A stretch of DNA of 64,000 nt from Streptomyces monomycini (GTDB taxonomy: Bacteria; Actinomycetota; Actinomycetes; Streptomycetales; Streptomycetaceae), in assembly GCF_022271435.1 (NCBI RefSeq), contig NZ_JAFIQY010000001.1, positions 62,001 through 126,000 on the forward strand. The letters are read 5' to 3'. Below are positions 7,975 to 16,479 of the stretch, piece after piece (position 1 is the stretch's first letter; each line of letters starts with the position of its first letter). Under the pieces are notes generated by a model. It searched no databases and was not told where the DNA came from. It saw only the letters and a program-made list of their open reading frames with translations. Made by a program: the position numbers and the translations under genes.

Positions 7975-9066
7975 ATGGGTCATGAGGACGTGAGGCGGGG
8001 CCGGATGTGGCCGATCGTGGTGCGGCATCCGGAGGATCCGGTGGAGGCGGTCATGGAGGCCGACGCGCTCGACGCCAAGCTGGAGACCGCGGCGATACTG
8101 GTGCGGGGCCCCCTGTTCGGGGTGGTCGCGCAGGACGCCGGGCAGGCACCGCGGTGGCGGGTGGTCGTCGCGGTGGACGCCGGCTGCCCGCAGCAGGCCC
8201 GGGACAGCCTCAACTCGTTGCTGTGGCACCGGGCGAAGGACGAAGCCCGGGACCGGGAGGAGCGGCGGGCCCTGCTGGCGGCGGTCGCCCGGCTGGAGAG
8301 CGAATGCGTCGACGAACTCACCGTCCTCACGACCCGCTATCGGATCGTCCGAGCGGAGGAGTACGCGGGGACGGGGCCGGACGGCATCGAGCAGCCCCGC
8401 CCGACCGACCCCGAGCCCACCGCGCCCGACTGGAGCCGCAGTGCCAGGAACCCGATCGACGGTGGACTGGTGCTGGACCCAAAGGCGCCGGTCACGCCCA
8501 CCCAGGCCGCGGAACGCCTGATGCTGCGCGGCCTGGCGTACAGCGGCGCCCGGTTCCCCGGGGACGTGCGAAGTGACTCCCGCAAGGCGCTGGAGACCCA
8601 TCCCGACGTGATGTTGCTGCCCACGGCCTTCCGGGTCGTGGAGAAGAACGACCCGGGGTGGGAATCGAGCAGTGGCCTGCACGCCAGCGCGCACGCGGCC
8701 CGCAGGTCGCTGGACTTCGCCCTGACGTGGCTGCAGCCGCGGCTGAAGGGGCTCATCCCGTGGGAAGCCGGCAACATGAGCGCCGACGCCCGTACGGTGG
8801 CCGCCGAGGGCACCGACCCTGCCGCCGGGGCCCTGGCCGAGTACGTCCGGGCCGCCGACCGGCTCCGGGCCGAACGCGTCAACCAGGTCGAGGCCCGGGG
8901 CACCGTCCACCGGATCTGCCGTGCCCGGCGGCTGCTGCGCTGGGGCCCGGACGGGCCGGAGGGGGCTCGCCCGTCCGACACCAACAGCCATGATCCGGAG
9001 CGTATGCACCCCCGTATGGACGAGAACGGCACCATCCACCACGACCAGGAGGACGACGCCCCCTGA
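7975..9066 (+). CDS. DUF5954-family protein, function unknown
   Basis: Soluble protein of 363 residues. The opening MWPIVVRHPEDPVEAVMEAD, the RGPLFGVVAQD and WRVVVAVDAGCPQQARDSLNS segments, and PRPTDPEP match my memory of the streptomycete DUF5954 family, whose function is not known. No signal peptide or membrane segment is seen. The C-terminus is acidic and His-rich. It follows the P450 by 91 bp on the same strand but is more likely a separate unit. An inverted repeat just downstream probably terminates it. Confidence 0.7.
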   Translation: MGHEDVRRGRMWPIVVRHPEDPVEAVMEADALDAKLETAAILVRGPLFGVVAQDAGQAPRWRVVVAVDAGCPQQARDSLNSLLWHRAKDEARDREERRALLAAVARLESECVDELTVLTTRYRIVRAEEYAGTGPDGIEQPRPTDPEPTAPDWSRSARNPIDGGLVLDPKAPVTPTQAAERLMLRGLAYSGARFPGDVRSDSRKALETHPDVMLLPTAFRVVEKNDPGWESSSGLHASAHAARRSLDFALTWLQPRLKGLIPWEAGNMSADARTVAAEGTDPAAGALAEYVRAADRLRAERVNQVEARGTVHRICRARRLLRWGPDGPEGARPSDTNSHDPERMHPRMDENGTIHHDQEDDAP

Positions 9067-9080
9067 GCGTGTGCCGCCCG

Positions 9081-9148
9081 GGACGGGACACGCCTCGGCC
9101 ACGCGTCCCGTCCGGACGGCCGCCTGCGGCGGGAGCCGGGCGGTCCGG
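9081..9148. terminator. Convergent inverted repeats between DUF5954 and LysR genes
   Basis: Two consecutive stem-loops. The first pairs GGACGGGAC (9081-9089) with GTCCCGTCC (9105-9113). The second pairs CCGGACGGCC with GGGCGGTCCGG across 9112-9148. They lie between convergent genes and probably serve as a bidirectional terminator. Confidence 0.55.
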
Positions 9149-9154
9149 TGCCGG

Positions 9155-10060
9155 CTACCCCCACGTCCGGGCCTTCATCAGGAGGTGACCGTGGAGCAGG
9201 GCCAGGTCGGGGTGGCACAGGCCGCCGTCCCGGGTGGCGAGGTAGAAGGTGTTGATGGGCGGGATCTCGGGCTCCAGCAGTTTGACGACCTCGCCGTGCC
9301 GGAGCGCGTCGGCTGCCAGGTAGGTGGGCAGCACGGAGATCCCGGCGGAGGCCTTGACCGCTGCCAGTACCCCCCGCAGGTCCGGGATGACGACGGAGGG
9401 GGCCGCGGTGGGGCGGATCCCGAAGACGGTGAGCCAGTACCGGCGGATGATCGGCAGCGACTCGGCGTATGCGATCAGCGGGTACTTGTCGAGGACGGCC
9501 GCCGGGCCCTCCTTCATGATCTGCCCGGTCGGGACGCCGTCGGCCAGTTCGGGGGAGGCGAGCATCGCGAACTCCTCGTCGACCAGCGTCGTGGCGCTGA
9601 TGCCGCGCAGCCGGGGCCGGACGGTCGACAGGACGAGGTCGTAGTCACCGCTCGTCAGGCGGTCCAGGAGGTCGTCGGCGAGACCGAAGCGGAAGTTGAT
9701 CCGCAGGCCGTCGCTGATCAGATCGCTGACCGCCGGCACGACGCGGGAAGTGATCAGCTCGGCCGGCCCGCCGACGCACAGCGGACGGCCGTCGGAACCG
9801 CCGCCGAAGTGCCGCTCGACCACGCCCCCGAGGGCGTCGACCGGCCCCTGCACGTCGCGGATCAGCAGATCGGCGGCGCAGGTCGGGACGACGCCCTGGG
9901 GAACGCGTTCGAAGAGCACCTTGCCGAACGTACGTTCAAGATTGCGGACCTGATGAGTGACGGTCGGCTGCGAAAGCTCCAGACTCTGCGCCGCCTTGGT
10001 GAAGGAACCGAGACGGTAAACGGTCACGAACGTCCTGAGCCAGCTCAGTTGCACGACCAT
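9155..10060 (-). CDS. LysR-family transcriptional regulator
   Basis: LTTR of 301 residues. The N-terminal helix-turn-helix is clear (LRTFVTVYRLGSFTKAAQSL, then LSQPTVTHQVRNLE), followed by a co-inducer-binding domain containing GGPAELITSRVVPAV and ISVLPTYLAADAL. The ATG at 10060 is the family-typical start, a few residues before the first helix; the frame upstream is open but Arg/Pro-rich and not conserved in character. It lies downstream of a DJ-1/Hsp31 gene on the same strand with a 308-bp gap, so that gene is a plausible target. Confidence 0.92.
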   Translation of the reverse strand: MVVQLSWLRTFVTVYRLGSFTKAAQSLELSQPTVTHQVRNLERTFGKVLFERVPQGVVPTCAADLLIRDVQGPVDALGGVVERHFGGGSDGRPLCVGGPAELITSRVVPAVSDLISDGLRINFRFGLADDLLDRLTSGDYDLVLSTVRPRLRGISATTLVDEEFAMLASPELADGVPTGQIMKEGPAAVLDKYPLIAYAESLPIIRRYWLTVFGIRPTAAPSVVIPDLRGVLAAVKASAGISVLPTYLAADALRHGEVVKLLEPEIPPINTFYLATRDGGLCHPDLALLHGHLLMKARTWG

Positions 10061-10368
10061 GCTCAGCGCCCCCCGCGCTCGCGCTGCTGATGCCTTCGTC
10101 CCCCGGAGCGGATTCGGCAGATGACTGGAACGGCCTTGCTGCGTGGCGGTACGTGGTGTGCGAGGACGCCAGGCTGGGCGTTGGGGGGCTGCCTGGAGCC
10201 TCGCAGCAATGGTGCGGCACAAGGGGCGGCCGCGTCGGCGACGGACGGGAAGTCGGTGCGCAGGGCGACGAATATACGTCTATGGGACTACCTCCGCGTG
10301 CCCGGGAGCATGAGAAGCGGTCGTACCCGTACGGACCACTGTGACGACGGTGAGGGCGGACACCGAGG
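10061..10368. other. Intergenic region upstream of LysR gene
   Basis: No supportable gene. It contains a short AT-richer patch around 10270-10290 (AATATACGTCTATGGGAC), which may be part of a promoter or operator for the LysR gene. Open frames here are low-quality shadows. Confidence 0.4.
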
Positions 10369-11052
10369 TCAGGAGGAGGCGGCCGCCAGCTGCTCCAGCA
10401 CCAGCTCGGCGACCCGCACGGCCGACGCCGGGTTCTGGCCGGTGACCAGTCGCTGGTCGGCGACGGCGTGCTCGGTGAAGTTCCCGGCCTTGGTGATCTT
10501 CGCGCCGCGTTCGGCGAGCTTGCTCTCCAGCAGGTAGGGCACCACGTCGGTGAGGCCGACGGCGGCCTCCTCCTCGTTGGTGAAGGTCGAGACCTGCTTA
10601 CCGTCCACCAGGTACGAACCGTCACCGAGGCGGACATTGACCAGTCCGGCCGGGCCGTGGCAGACGGCCGCGACGACACCGCCCTGCTCGTAGACCCCGG
10701 CGGCCAGCTCGGCCAGCTCCGCCGAATCGGCGAGGTCCCACATGGCGCCGTGGCCGCCCGCGTAGAAGATGACGTCGTAGTCGGCAGCCGACAGATCGCC
10801 GGGAGCCGCGGTGGTGGACAGGGCGGTCTCGATCCTCGGGTCGGCGAGGAAGTCGGCCTGCACCTGGTCCCCGGGGTCGAAGCCGTCCTGCGGCGGGGCA
10901 CCGCCCTGCACGGACACGAAGTCGATGTCGTGTCCCGCCTCGCGGAAAACGGCGGCGGGATGCGCCACTTCAGGGATGTAGAAACCGGTCTTCCGGCCGG
11001 TGTCGCCGAGGTCGCCATGGCTGGTGAGCGCGAACAGTACCTTCTTGGTCAT
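10369..11052 (-). CDS. DJ-1/PfpI-family protein, Hsp31-like (first of two neighbours)
   Basis: Protein of 227 residues of the Hsp31/glyoxalase-III branch of DJ-1/PfpI. The nucleophile elbow AAVCHGPAGL places Cys131 and His132; Glu28 in YIPEVAHP is the conserved partner; FYAGGHGAMWDL and LVTGQNPAS are also family motifs. Members detoxify methylglyoxal, deglycate proteins or act as holdases under carbonyl stress. The ATG at 11052 follows GGAGA. A close paralogue lies upstream at 11422-12132. Two palindromes at 11145-11179 are probable operators, perhaps for the LysR regulator at 9155. Confidence 0.92.
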   Translation of the reverse strand: MTKKVLFALTSHGDLGDTGRKTGFYIPEVAHPAAVFREAGHDIDFVSVQGGAPPQDGFDPGDQVQADFLADPRIETALSTTAAPGDLSAADYDVIFYAGGHGAMWDLADSAELAELAAGVYEQGGVVAAVCHGPAGLVNVRLGDGSYLVDGKQVSTFTNEEEAAVGLTDVVPYLLESKLAERGAKITKAGNFTEHAVADQRLVTGQNPASAVRVAELVLEQLAAASS

Positions 11053-11144
11053 GACATTTTCTCCGGTTGACGAGAGGTTACGGATGAGCCGGCGAACGCG
11101 TCCGGCTCGCATCCGTTCGAATGTAGGCATCGGGGCAACCCGGT

Positions 11145-11179
11145 CGCCAATAGCGTGGCGTATGCCTCCCATAGGGAGG
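11145..11179. promoter_or_regulatory. Two adjacent inverted repeats upstream of Hsp31-like gene
   Basis: CGCCAATAGCGTGGCG (11145-11160, arms CGCCA/TGGCG) and CCTCCCATAGGGAGG (11165-11179, arms CCTCCC/GGGAGG) are separated by 4 bp. Both centre on an ATAG-containing core. They lie about 95-125 bp upstream of the start at 11052, a typical place for activator or repressor sites. A direct repeat CACATTCTTCG also occurs at 11286 and 11302 in the same 369-bp gap. Confidence 0.5.
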
Positions 11180-11421
11180 TGCATGAGGGGCGTTGACATG
11201 CGCTGAGGTGCACTGAGGTGTGCTGCGGCTGGGCGGGGCGGTCCCCCGCGGACATCAAAGAAATGGGCGGACGCGGCGCGGGGTACACATTCTTCGAGGT
11301 GCACATTCTTCGGGACATCAGGACTTCGCTCGGGTATGGACCATGAGCCGTTGGAAAGCGGCCATCGGATATGTCCCAAGGAGCGACAACTCCGGTGGAG
11401 CTGCCCGATTACGGTCTACGG

Positions 11422-12132
11422 TCACCGCTCCGGATGCTTCAGGAGCAATTCGGCCATGCGGTCCCCGAGCCCGGCGGACGACTGCGGATTCTGTCCGGTG
11501 ACCAGTCGCCCGCTGACCACCACGTGCGGCGACCGGTCGGGAGCGGCGGAGAAGCTCGCACCGTCCTCCTCCAGCGCGGTCTGCAGCGGGAACGGTACGA
11601 CGTCGGCCAGTCCGCGCATGGTCTCGGACGCGTTCGAGAACGCTGTCAGTTCGTGGCCGTCCACCAGGTGGCTGCCGTCCGAGAGCGTCAGGCCGACGAG
11701 CGCTGCCGGGCCGTGGCAGATCGCCGCGAGGACCCCGCCGGACTCGTACACCTGCCGGCCGATGGCGTGCAGTACCGGGTGTCCCCGGAAGTCCCACATC
11801 GTGCCGTGCCCGCCGACGAAGAACACACCCGCGTAGGCACCCGGGTCCGCCTCCTCCGGCCGCAGCGTCCGGGAGAGCCGGCCGCCGCCGTCCGGGTCCG
11901 CCAGGAAGGCCCGCTGGGCGGGATCAGCGGGATCGTGGCCGACGACCGGTGGCCGGCCGCCCCGTACGGAGACGAAGTCCACGGTGTGGCCGTCGGCACG
12001 CAGCCGGTGCCAGGGGACGGCGGTCTCCCCCAGGTGGAATCCCGTGGGAGAGCCGGTACGACCGAGGACATCGTGACTGGTGAGGACGAACAGCACTTTT
12101 CTCGCAGCATTAATGGTCGGCATTACGGGCAT
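11422..12132 (-). CDS. DJ-1/PfpI-family protein, Hsp31-like (second of two neighbours)
   Basis: Protein of 236 residues, clearly paralogous to the one at 10369-11052: both share VLF-LTSH near the N-terminus, DFVSV-GG, GGHG-MWD, CHGPA-LV-L-DGS and LVTGQNP. Catalytic Cys139-His140 lies in LAAICHGPAAL, with Glu36 as partner. The ATG at 12132 follows GGAG and overlaps the 3' end of the MFS gene by 10 bp, implying coupled expression with the exporter. An alternative ATG is at 12123. Predicted role: carbonyl-stress deglycase or chaperone. Confidence 0.92.
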   Translation of the reverse strand: MPVMPTINAARKVLFVLTSHDVLGRTGSPTGFHLGETAVPWHRLRADGHTVDFVSVRGGRPPVVGHDPADPAQRAFLADPDGGGRLSRTLRPEEADPGAYAGVFFVGGHGTMWDFRGHPVLHAIGRQVYESGGVLAAICHGPAALVGLTLSDGSHLVDGHELTAFSNASETMRGLADVVPFPLQTALEEDGASFSAAPDRSPHVVVSGRLVTGQNPQSSAGLGDRMAELLLKHPER

Positions 12133-13343
12133 GACGAACTCCGGGTGAAGACGGCCACGGTGAGACCCGCGGCGAGGGTGGCGAGGACGAGGACGGTCAG
12201 CATGGGCCGGTAGCCGAGCTGCGCGGCGGCGAGCTGCCCGGTCGACGCGCCGACGAACAGGACGAAGGTGTTGACCGCGCCCGCTGTCCCGCGCGCATGC
12301 GGCGCGAGTTCGTGGAGCAGCCCGACGAGCCCCGGCACGATCAGACTCGTGCCGGCCACGAAGATCACGCTGACACCGATCAGCACCCCGGTCAGGGCAG
12401 CGGCCTGCGCCAGCAAGGCCAGCAGCAGTCCGGCCGCCGCCGTCAGGTACCCGGCGACGGCGAGCGTACGGGGTCCCTTGGCGCCGAACCGCCGGTTCAC
12501 CAACGGCCCCGCCAGCAACCCCACCGCCCCGACCGCCTGCACCAGCAGCAACTGGTCCGCGTCGAGCCCGGACGTCTCCCGCAACTCCCGTTCCAGAACC
12601 GCGTAGAAGGCGACGAAGCTCCCGAACACGGCCAGCGCGGATCCGAACACCGCCGCCGGCCCTCTCGTACGGATGAGCGCCGTCGCCGCCTTGGCGACCT
12701 CGCGGACCGACACCGCCGAGCCCGCCGAACCTGACGAGCCCGGTGGCAGCAGCCGCCACAAGACCGCGGCGGCCGTCGCGTACCCGATCGCCGCGGGCCA
12801 GAACGCCGCCCGCCAGTCGGCGTGCTCCGCCATCAGCTGGCCGAACACCTGCCCGGTGATGCCCGCACCCAGCAGGCCGGTCGTGAGGAGGGAGAGTGCG
12901 ACCGGCCGTCGGGCGGCAGGTGCCCGTTCGGTCACGTGGGCGAGCGCGGCGGGCGCGAAGGTCGCGGCCGCGAATCCTTGCAGAACACGGCCGGTCAGGA
13001 ACCAGCCGAAGTCCGGGGCGGCGGCGACCAGCGCGGTGATCACGGCGGTGGCCAGGGCGCCGATCGCGAGTACGGGCCGCCGCCCGACCCGGTCGGACAG
13101 GGGCCCGAAGACCAGAAAACCGATGGCGTAGGCGAAGGAGAACGCGGCGCCGGTCCAGGCGGCGGACGCGGCGTCGATGCCGTAGGCGGTCTGGACGCGG
13201 CCGGCGATCGGGATGGCGAGGTAGAGCTGTGCGGGGATGGCGAAGGCCATCGCGACCAGTAAGGCGAGCTGAACGGAGAATCCGGGCCGTCTGCGGTGAC
13301 GGGGAGTGGGTCCGGTGGGGCGAGTGGTGGTGGCGGTGGGCAT
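12123..13343 (-). CDS. Major facilitator superfamily exporter with a TTA codon
   Basis: Protein of 406 residues with about 12 membrane helices. The MFS signature GPLSDRVGRRPVLAIGA lies after helix 2, and EVAKAATALIRTRGPAAVFG forms the central loop region. It resembles 12-helix drug and arabinose efflux permeases. The ATG at 13343 is preceded by an AGAGGA site that is the last unit of nine octamer repeats. Codon 28 is TTA (13260-13262), the rare leucine codon read by bldA tRNA, so expression may be tied to development. It overlaps the downstream Hsp31-like gene. Substrate unknown. Confidence 0.9.
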   Translation of the reverse strand: MPTATTTRPTGPTPRHRRRPGFSVQLALLVAMAFAIPAQLYLAIPIAGRVQTAYGIDAASAAWTGAAFSFAYAIGFLVFGPLSDRVGRRPVLAIGALATAVITALVAAAPDFGWFLTGRVLQGFAAATFAPAALAHVTERAPAARRPVALSLLTTGLLGAGITGQVFGQLMAEHADWRAAFWPAAIGYATAAAVLWRLLPPGSSGSAGSAVSVREVAKAATALIRTRGPAAVFGSALAVFGSFVAFYAVLERELRETSGLDADQLLLVQAVGAVGLLAGPLVNRRFGAKGPRTLAVAGYLTAAAGLLLALLAQAAALTGVLIGVSVIFVAGTSLIVPGLVGLLHELAPHARGTAGAVNTFVLFVGASTGQLAAAQLGYRPMLTVLVLATLAAGLTVAVFTRSSSCP

Positions 13344-13346
13344 GCG

Positions 13347-13418
13347 GGTCCTCTGGTCCTCTGGTCCTCTGGTCCTCTGGTCCTCTGGTCCTCTGGTCCT
13401 CTGGTCCTCTGGTCCTCT
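13347..13418 (+). repeat. Tandem octamer repeat GGTCCTCT x9 carrying the MFS ribosome binding site
   Basis: Nine exact 8-bp copies. On the coding (minus) strand each unit reads AGAGGACC, so each contains AGAGGA; the unit nearest the ATG at 13343 forms the ribosome binding site. Copy-number change would not alter the nearest site's spacing but would change the number of anti-SD-like sites and the leader length. Confidence 0.95.
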
Positions 13419-13441
13419 GGGGAGAGCCGAGCGGTTGGGTA

Positions 13442-13494
13442 GCTGGGCGGCTGGGCGGCTGGGCGGCTGGGCGGCTGGGCGGCTGGGCGGCTGG
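13442..13494 (+). repeat. Tandem octamer repeat GCTGGGCG x6.6
   Basis: Six full 8-bp copies and a partial one, 23 bp from the first octamer array, in the same intergenic region upstream of the MFS gene. The unit sequence is unrelated to the first array but the period is identical. Confidence 0.95.
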
Positions 13495-13623
13495 AGTCGA
13501 ACGTGCGAGGCGGCATACCGCGCAACGAGCCGTACGGGGCCGCGCCGGAAACGGAGCGCGGCCCCCGGCTGTCTCACCGGCCTGGAGCCGCCCTCTTGGC
13601 CGGCACCCCTGTGGCGCAGGGCC

Positions 13624-14415
13624 TCACAAGTCGTTCACCAGGGCGCCGATCTCATCCAACTCCAGCCCCTCGACCCCGTACCGGGCCGCTTCCGACCGAT
13701 GCTCGGGCGTCTGATATCCCCACTGCGCCCATCGGGCCCGGACTCCCACCGCCGCCACCTTCCGTACGTTGGACAGGTTGTCGTCCACGAACGTCACGGC
13801 GTCCAGCGGCACACCCCGCCGCGCGCACGCTTCCTGGATGGCCGCTGCCTTGTGACGGCACTCTCCGAAGACCTCGGCCACGGTCTGCTCCAGGCCGTTC
13901 CGCCTCAGGATGGAGCGGACCGAGGGCTCGTCCTTCGCCGTCACGATGACCACCGCCCCGGCCTGCCGCAGCAGCTCCGGCACGCCGGGATACAGCGTGT
14001 GCAGGCCGAGCCAGAAGTCCGGCTCCGCCGCCCGGAACCACTCCCGGGCCTCGGACGCCGCCGCCGTGAACCACTCGACACGCTCCCCCGGCAGCGAGCC
14101 GAAGAGCTGGTCGAACTCCGCCTGCGAGGTGATGCCGTCGGCCTCGGGCAGATGAGCCACCAGGAAGTGGTCCAGCAGCTGCGAGTAGTCCCGCACGGTG
14201 TGGAACCGCTCGGTGAACACCCCGGGCAGCTGCTCCAGCTGCCCGGGGCCGGCCACGGTCCGGTTGTGCGGGCGTTCCCCGAGCCAGGTGACGAGGGCGC
14301 ATTCGTCCAGGGCGTCACAGATGACCCCGTCGAAGTCGAGCGCCAGCAGGCCCGTACGGGTGCCGGCGCGGCCGGGACGGTACGGGTCCGTCCCGACGGC
14401 GGTGTGGCGCTCCAT
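13624..14415 (-). CDS. HAD-superfamily hydrolase
   Basis: Protein of 263 residues. HAD motif I is LALDFDGVICD (nucleophile Asp27, acid/base Asp29), motif II lies around VVIVTAKDEP with the downstream Lys in CRHKAAAIQEA, and motif IV is VTFVDDN. A helical cap of about 120 residues separates motif I from the rest. Likely a phosphatase or dehalogenase-like hydrolase of a small molecule. Its ATG overlaps the stop of the PfpI gene by one base (TGATG), and the operon starts with the cupin gene. The octamer arrays lie downstream. Confidence 0.88.
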   Translation of the reverse strand: MERHTAVGTDPYRPGRAGTRTGLLALDFDGVICDALDECALVTWLGERPHNRTVAGPGQLEQLPGVFTERFHTVRDYSQLLDHFLVAHLPEADGITSQAEFDQLFGSLPGERVEWFTAAASEAREWFRAAEPDFWLGLHTLYPGVPELLRQAGAVVIVTAKDEPSVRSILRRNGLEQTVAEVFGECRHKAAAIQEACARRGVPLDAVTFVDDNLSNVRKVAAVGVRARWAQWGYQTPEHRSEAARYGVEGLELDEIGALVNDL

Positions 14416-14966
14416 CAGGCGCTGTCCTTCTCCGCGATCTTCCGCGCGGTCTCGAACACGGCACGCATGAACGCTCCCATGTAGCCGTAGTACGAGCACG
14501 TGATGATGTTGCCGTCCACGATGACGTCGCTGTCGACCACCTCGGCGCCCGCGTTGACCACGTCGTCGCGCAACCCGATGTACGCGCAGGCCTTCCGGTT
14601 CCGCAGCACCCCGGCGCTCACCATGATCCATGGCCCGTGACACAGCCCCGCGACCACCTTGCCCGCCTCGGCCATGCCCGCCACGAAGTCCAGCACGCTA
14701 CGGACCTGTCGCACCCGGTCCGGCGCCTCGTGACCGCCGGTGAGGATCACGGCGTCGTACAGGTCCACCGACAGGTCCTCGTACGCGATGAGCGGCCGCG
14801 CCGTCTTGTCCATCGGCAGCGGCACACCGTACTTGCCGGTCGTCGGGTCGCCGTTCTTCGTGGCGATGTCGACGTGCCAGCCCTCTTCGAGAAGGCGGTA
14901 GTAGGTGAAGACGACGTCATGGTCCTGGAAACCCTGACCGGTGATGATGACAGCACTTTGCGACAT
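14415..14966 (-). CDS. DJ-1/PfpI-family protein
   Basis: Protein of 183 residues of the PfpI/YhbO branch: VVAGLCHGPWIMVSAG gives nucleophile Cys109 and His110, and AVILTGGHEAPDRVR is the other strand-loop. It is shorter and lacks the Hsp31 insert seen in the two DJ-1 proteins at 10.4 and 11.4 kb, so it is a different subfamily. The ATG at 14966 follows GGGGGAG. It is the middle gene of a cupin-PfpI-HAD unit. Role may be deglycation or hydrolysis of a metabolite. Confidence 0.9.
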   Translation of the reverse strand: MSQSAVIITGQGFQDHDVVFTYYRLLEEGWHVDIATKNGDPTTGKYGVPLPMDKTARPLIAYEDLSVDLYDAVILTGGHEAPDRVRQVRSVLDFVAGMAEAGKVVAGLCHGPWIMVSAGVLRNRKACAYIGLRDDVVNAGAEVVDSDVIVDGNIITCSYYGYMGAFMRAVFETARKIAEKDSA

Positions 14967-15054
14967 TGCGACTCCCCCGTGAATCTGACGTTCTCGCTGC
15001 TGGCTGCTTCCGCTTACTTCGTTGCTTTTTGTTTCTTCGCCACTCGCTTCCGCG

Positions 15055-15864
15055 TCAGGCGGTCCGGGCCCGTGCGGTCGCGACGCTGACGCTCAGATAC
15101 TGCATGTCGGTGCGCACCCGGCCGGTGTCCTCCGGGCGTCCGGTCAGAATCTCCAGGTCCGCGTAGACGGCACCGGACGCACAGAGCGGAATGTGGAACA
15201 GGTCCTCCGCCCGCCGCCTGTAGAACACGTCCATGCCGGTCCGCAGTTCGAACCGGAACCGCCCGTCCGGGGTGCGCGCGCGCATCCGCGTGTGCGGAAA
15301 GGACAGGACCTTCCGCATCGGGTGCTTCGACGCGTCGAGCGAGTTCGTCTCGTACGCCGTCCCGGCCCGGTTGTAGTCGTCCCTCAGCCGCATCAGGTCG
15401 AACTTGTTCCGCGGAGACTCGACCTCGATCAGCTCCAGCGGCTCGTCCCCTGCGTTCCGCGTTCCGTGGAACGCTCCGGGTGCGATCCGCACGATGCTGC
15501 CCTGCCGGAGCGGAATGGAGGTGCCGTCCAGTCCCGTCGTCACACCCTGGCCGCCCAGACAGAGCAGGTAGGTGAGCTTGCGCGGGTGCAGATGGATCGA
15601 CGTGCTGTGCGGGGCGTCGATGTGCAGTGCCCAGCAGTCGAAGAGCTCGTCCACGTAGGCCCGGTACTCGTAGCCCCAGGGCTTCGGAATCACCTCGTCG
15701 AGGTGCGAGTCCTCGTCGAACTGCTCGTTCCCGAAGCGGGCTCCGCCGCGCAGCAGCCGCTTGAGTTCGGTGATGTCCGCGGGCCCCGCATCCAGACGGA
15801 CGAGCCGGTCCTGTCCGTCATCGGGTGAGTTCTGAACGATGGTTGTCGCAGGCGTGATCGCCAT
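15055..15864 (-). CDS. Cupin-domain protein
   Basis: Protein of 269 residues. The cupin core has HSTSIHLHP (His91, His93) and a later GAFHGTRN histidine, which would bind a metal; the usual Glu of motif 1 is not obvious. The preceding KPWGYEYRAYVDE resembles sugar-phosphate-isomerase-like or dioxygenase-like cupins. The ATG at 15864 follows GGGGGAAAG. It is the first gene of the cupin-PfpI-HAD unit, with an 88-bp gap to the PfpI gene. Function not identified. Confidence 0.85.
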   Translation of the reverse strand: MAITPATTIVQNSPDDGQDRLVRLDAGPADITELKRLLRGGARFGNEQFDEDSHLDEVIPKPWGYEYRAYVDELFDCWALHIDAPHSTSIHLHPRKLTYLLCLGGQGVTTGLDGTSIPLRQGSIVRIAPGAFHGTRNAGDEPLELIEVESPRNKFDLMRLRDDYNRAGTAYETNSLDASKHPMRKVLSFPHTRMRARTPDGRFRFELRTGMDVFYRRRAEDLFHIPLCASGAVYADLEILTGRPEDTGRVRTDMQYLSVSVATARARTA

Positions 15865-16092
15865 GTTTTTCTTTCCCCCGTTTGCATGTCGCCAATTACC
15901 GAAAACCCCACCTGAGGGCTGCACGGCAATCTCAGCGTCTCAACTGAACCAGTGACCGCAGCAGAGGTCAAATAGGAACTTCTGTCGGGGGCCATGAAGA
16001 TATCTTGTTGACGGGAATCTGAGGTTCCCACACCCGCCGCCAGCAGGGGCCCATAACCAAAACGCCCGAGCCACACCGGCCGTCGAGCGACC

Positions 16093-16116
16093 AAGTGGCC
16101 AAGTGGCCAAGTGGCC
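16093..16116 (+). repeat. Tandem octamer repeat AAGTGGCC x3
   Basis: Three exact 8-bp copies followed by AAAA. It shares the 8-bp period of the arrays at 13347 and 13442. Confidence 0.9.
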
Positions 16117-16422
16117 AAAATTATCGCACCATCAACGACTACTCATCCGACCCAATCACCGAAAGGCAAGAAAAACCGCCTCCTCGCCTGACAACACCGC
16201 TGGTCACGCCCTGTCGTCCCCGCGCGTGCGGGGTAGCCCCCCGTGCGACGGGCCGGCATGAGGCTCGCCGCGTACCCCTGGTCACATACGCGAGTTCGAT
16301 TCTGTTGCAGGGGATCCCGCCCTGACGAGGCACGGCACCCCCGGAACAGCGAGTCCCCGGGCAGTGGAATCAGTGCCGTCCCGAGGTGCACGGTGCTGAC
16401 GGAACGGCGCCACGCCGTCCTG

Positions 16423-16479
16423 GAAGATCTTTCTCCGGAGACCCCGCAGGTCACCAATTCGCCTCGGCAAAAGATCTTC
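16423..16479. promoter_or_regulatory. Long-spaced inverted repeat upstream of dnaE
   Basis: GAAGATCTTT (16423-16432) is repeated in inverse as AAAGATCTTC (16470-16479), 37 bp apart. Each arm contains the palindrome AAGATCTT, and a further palindrome TCTCCGGAGA lies at 16432-16441. The position 85-140 bp upstream of the GTG start suggests a dual operator or looping site for the polymerase gene. Confidence 0.5.

Noticed and set aside
11286..11312. Direct repeat CACATTCTTCG x2 as a mobile-element target duplication
   Set aside because: Copies are only 16 bp apart with no element between them. More likely a small regulatory or slippage repeat.
16213..16233. A stretch similar to a type I-E CRISPR repeat (GTCGTCCCCGCGCGTGCGGGG)
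   Set aside because: Only one copy, no second repeat at spacer distance and no cas genes. It is better read as a GC hairpin or an isolated relic.
16270..16315. A tRNA T-loop-like string (GAGTTCGATTC)
   Set aside because: The flanking stem does not pair and no acceptor, D or anticodon arms can be built around it.
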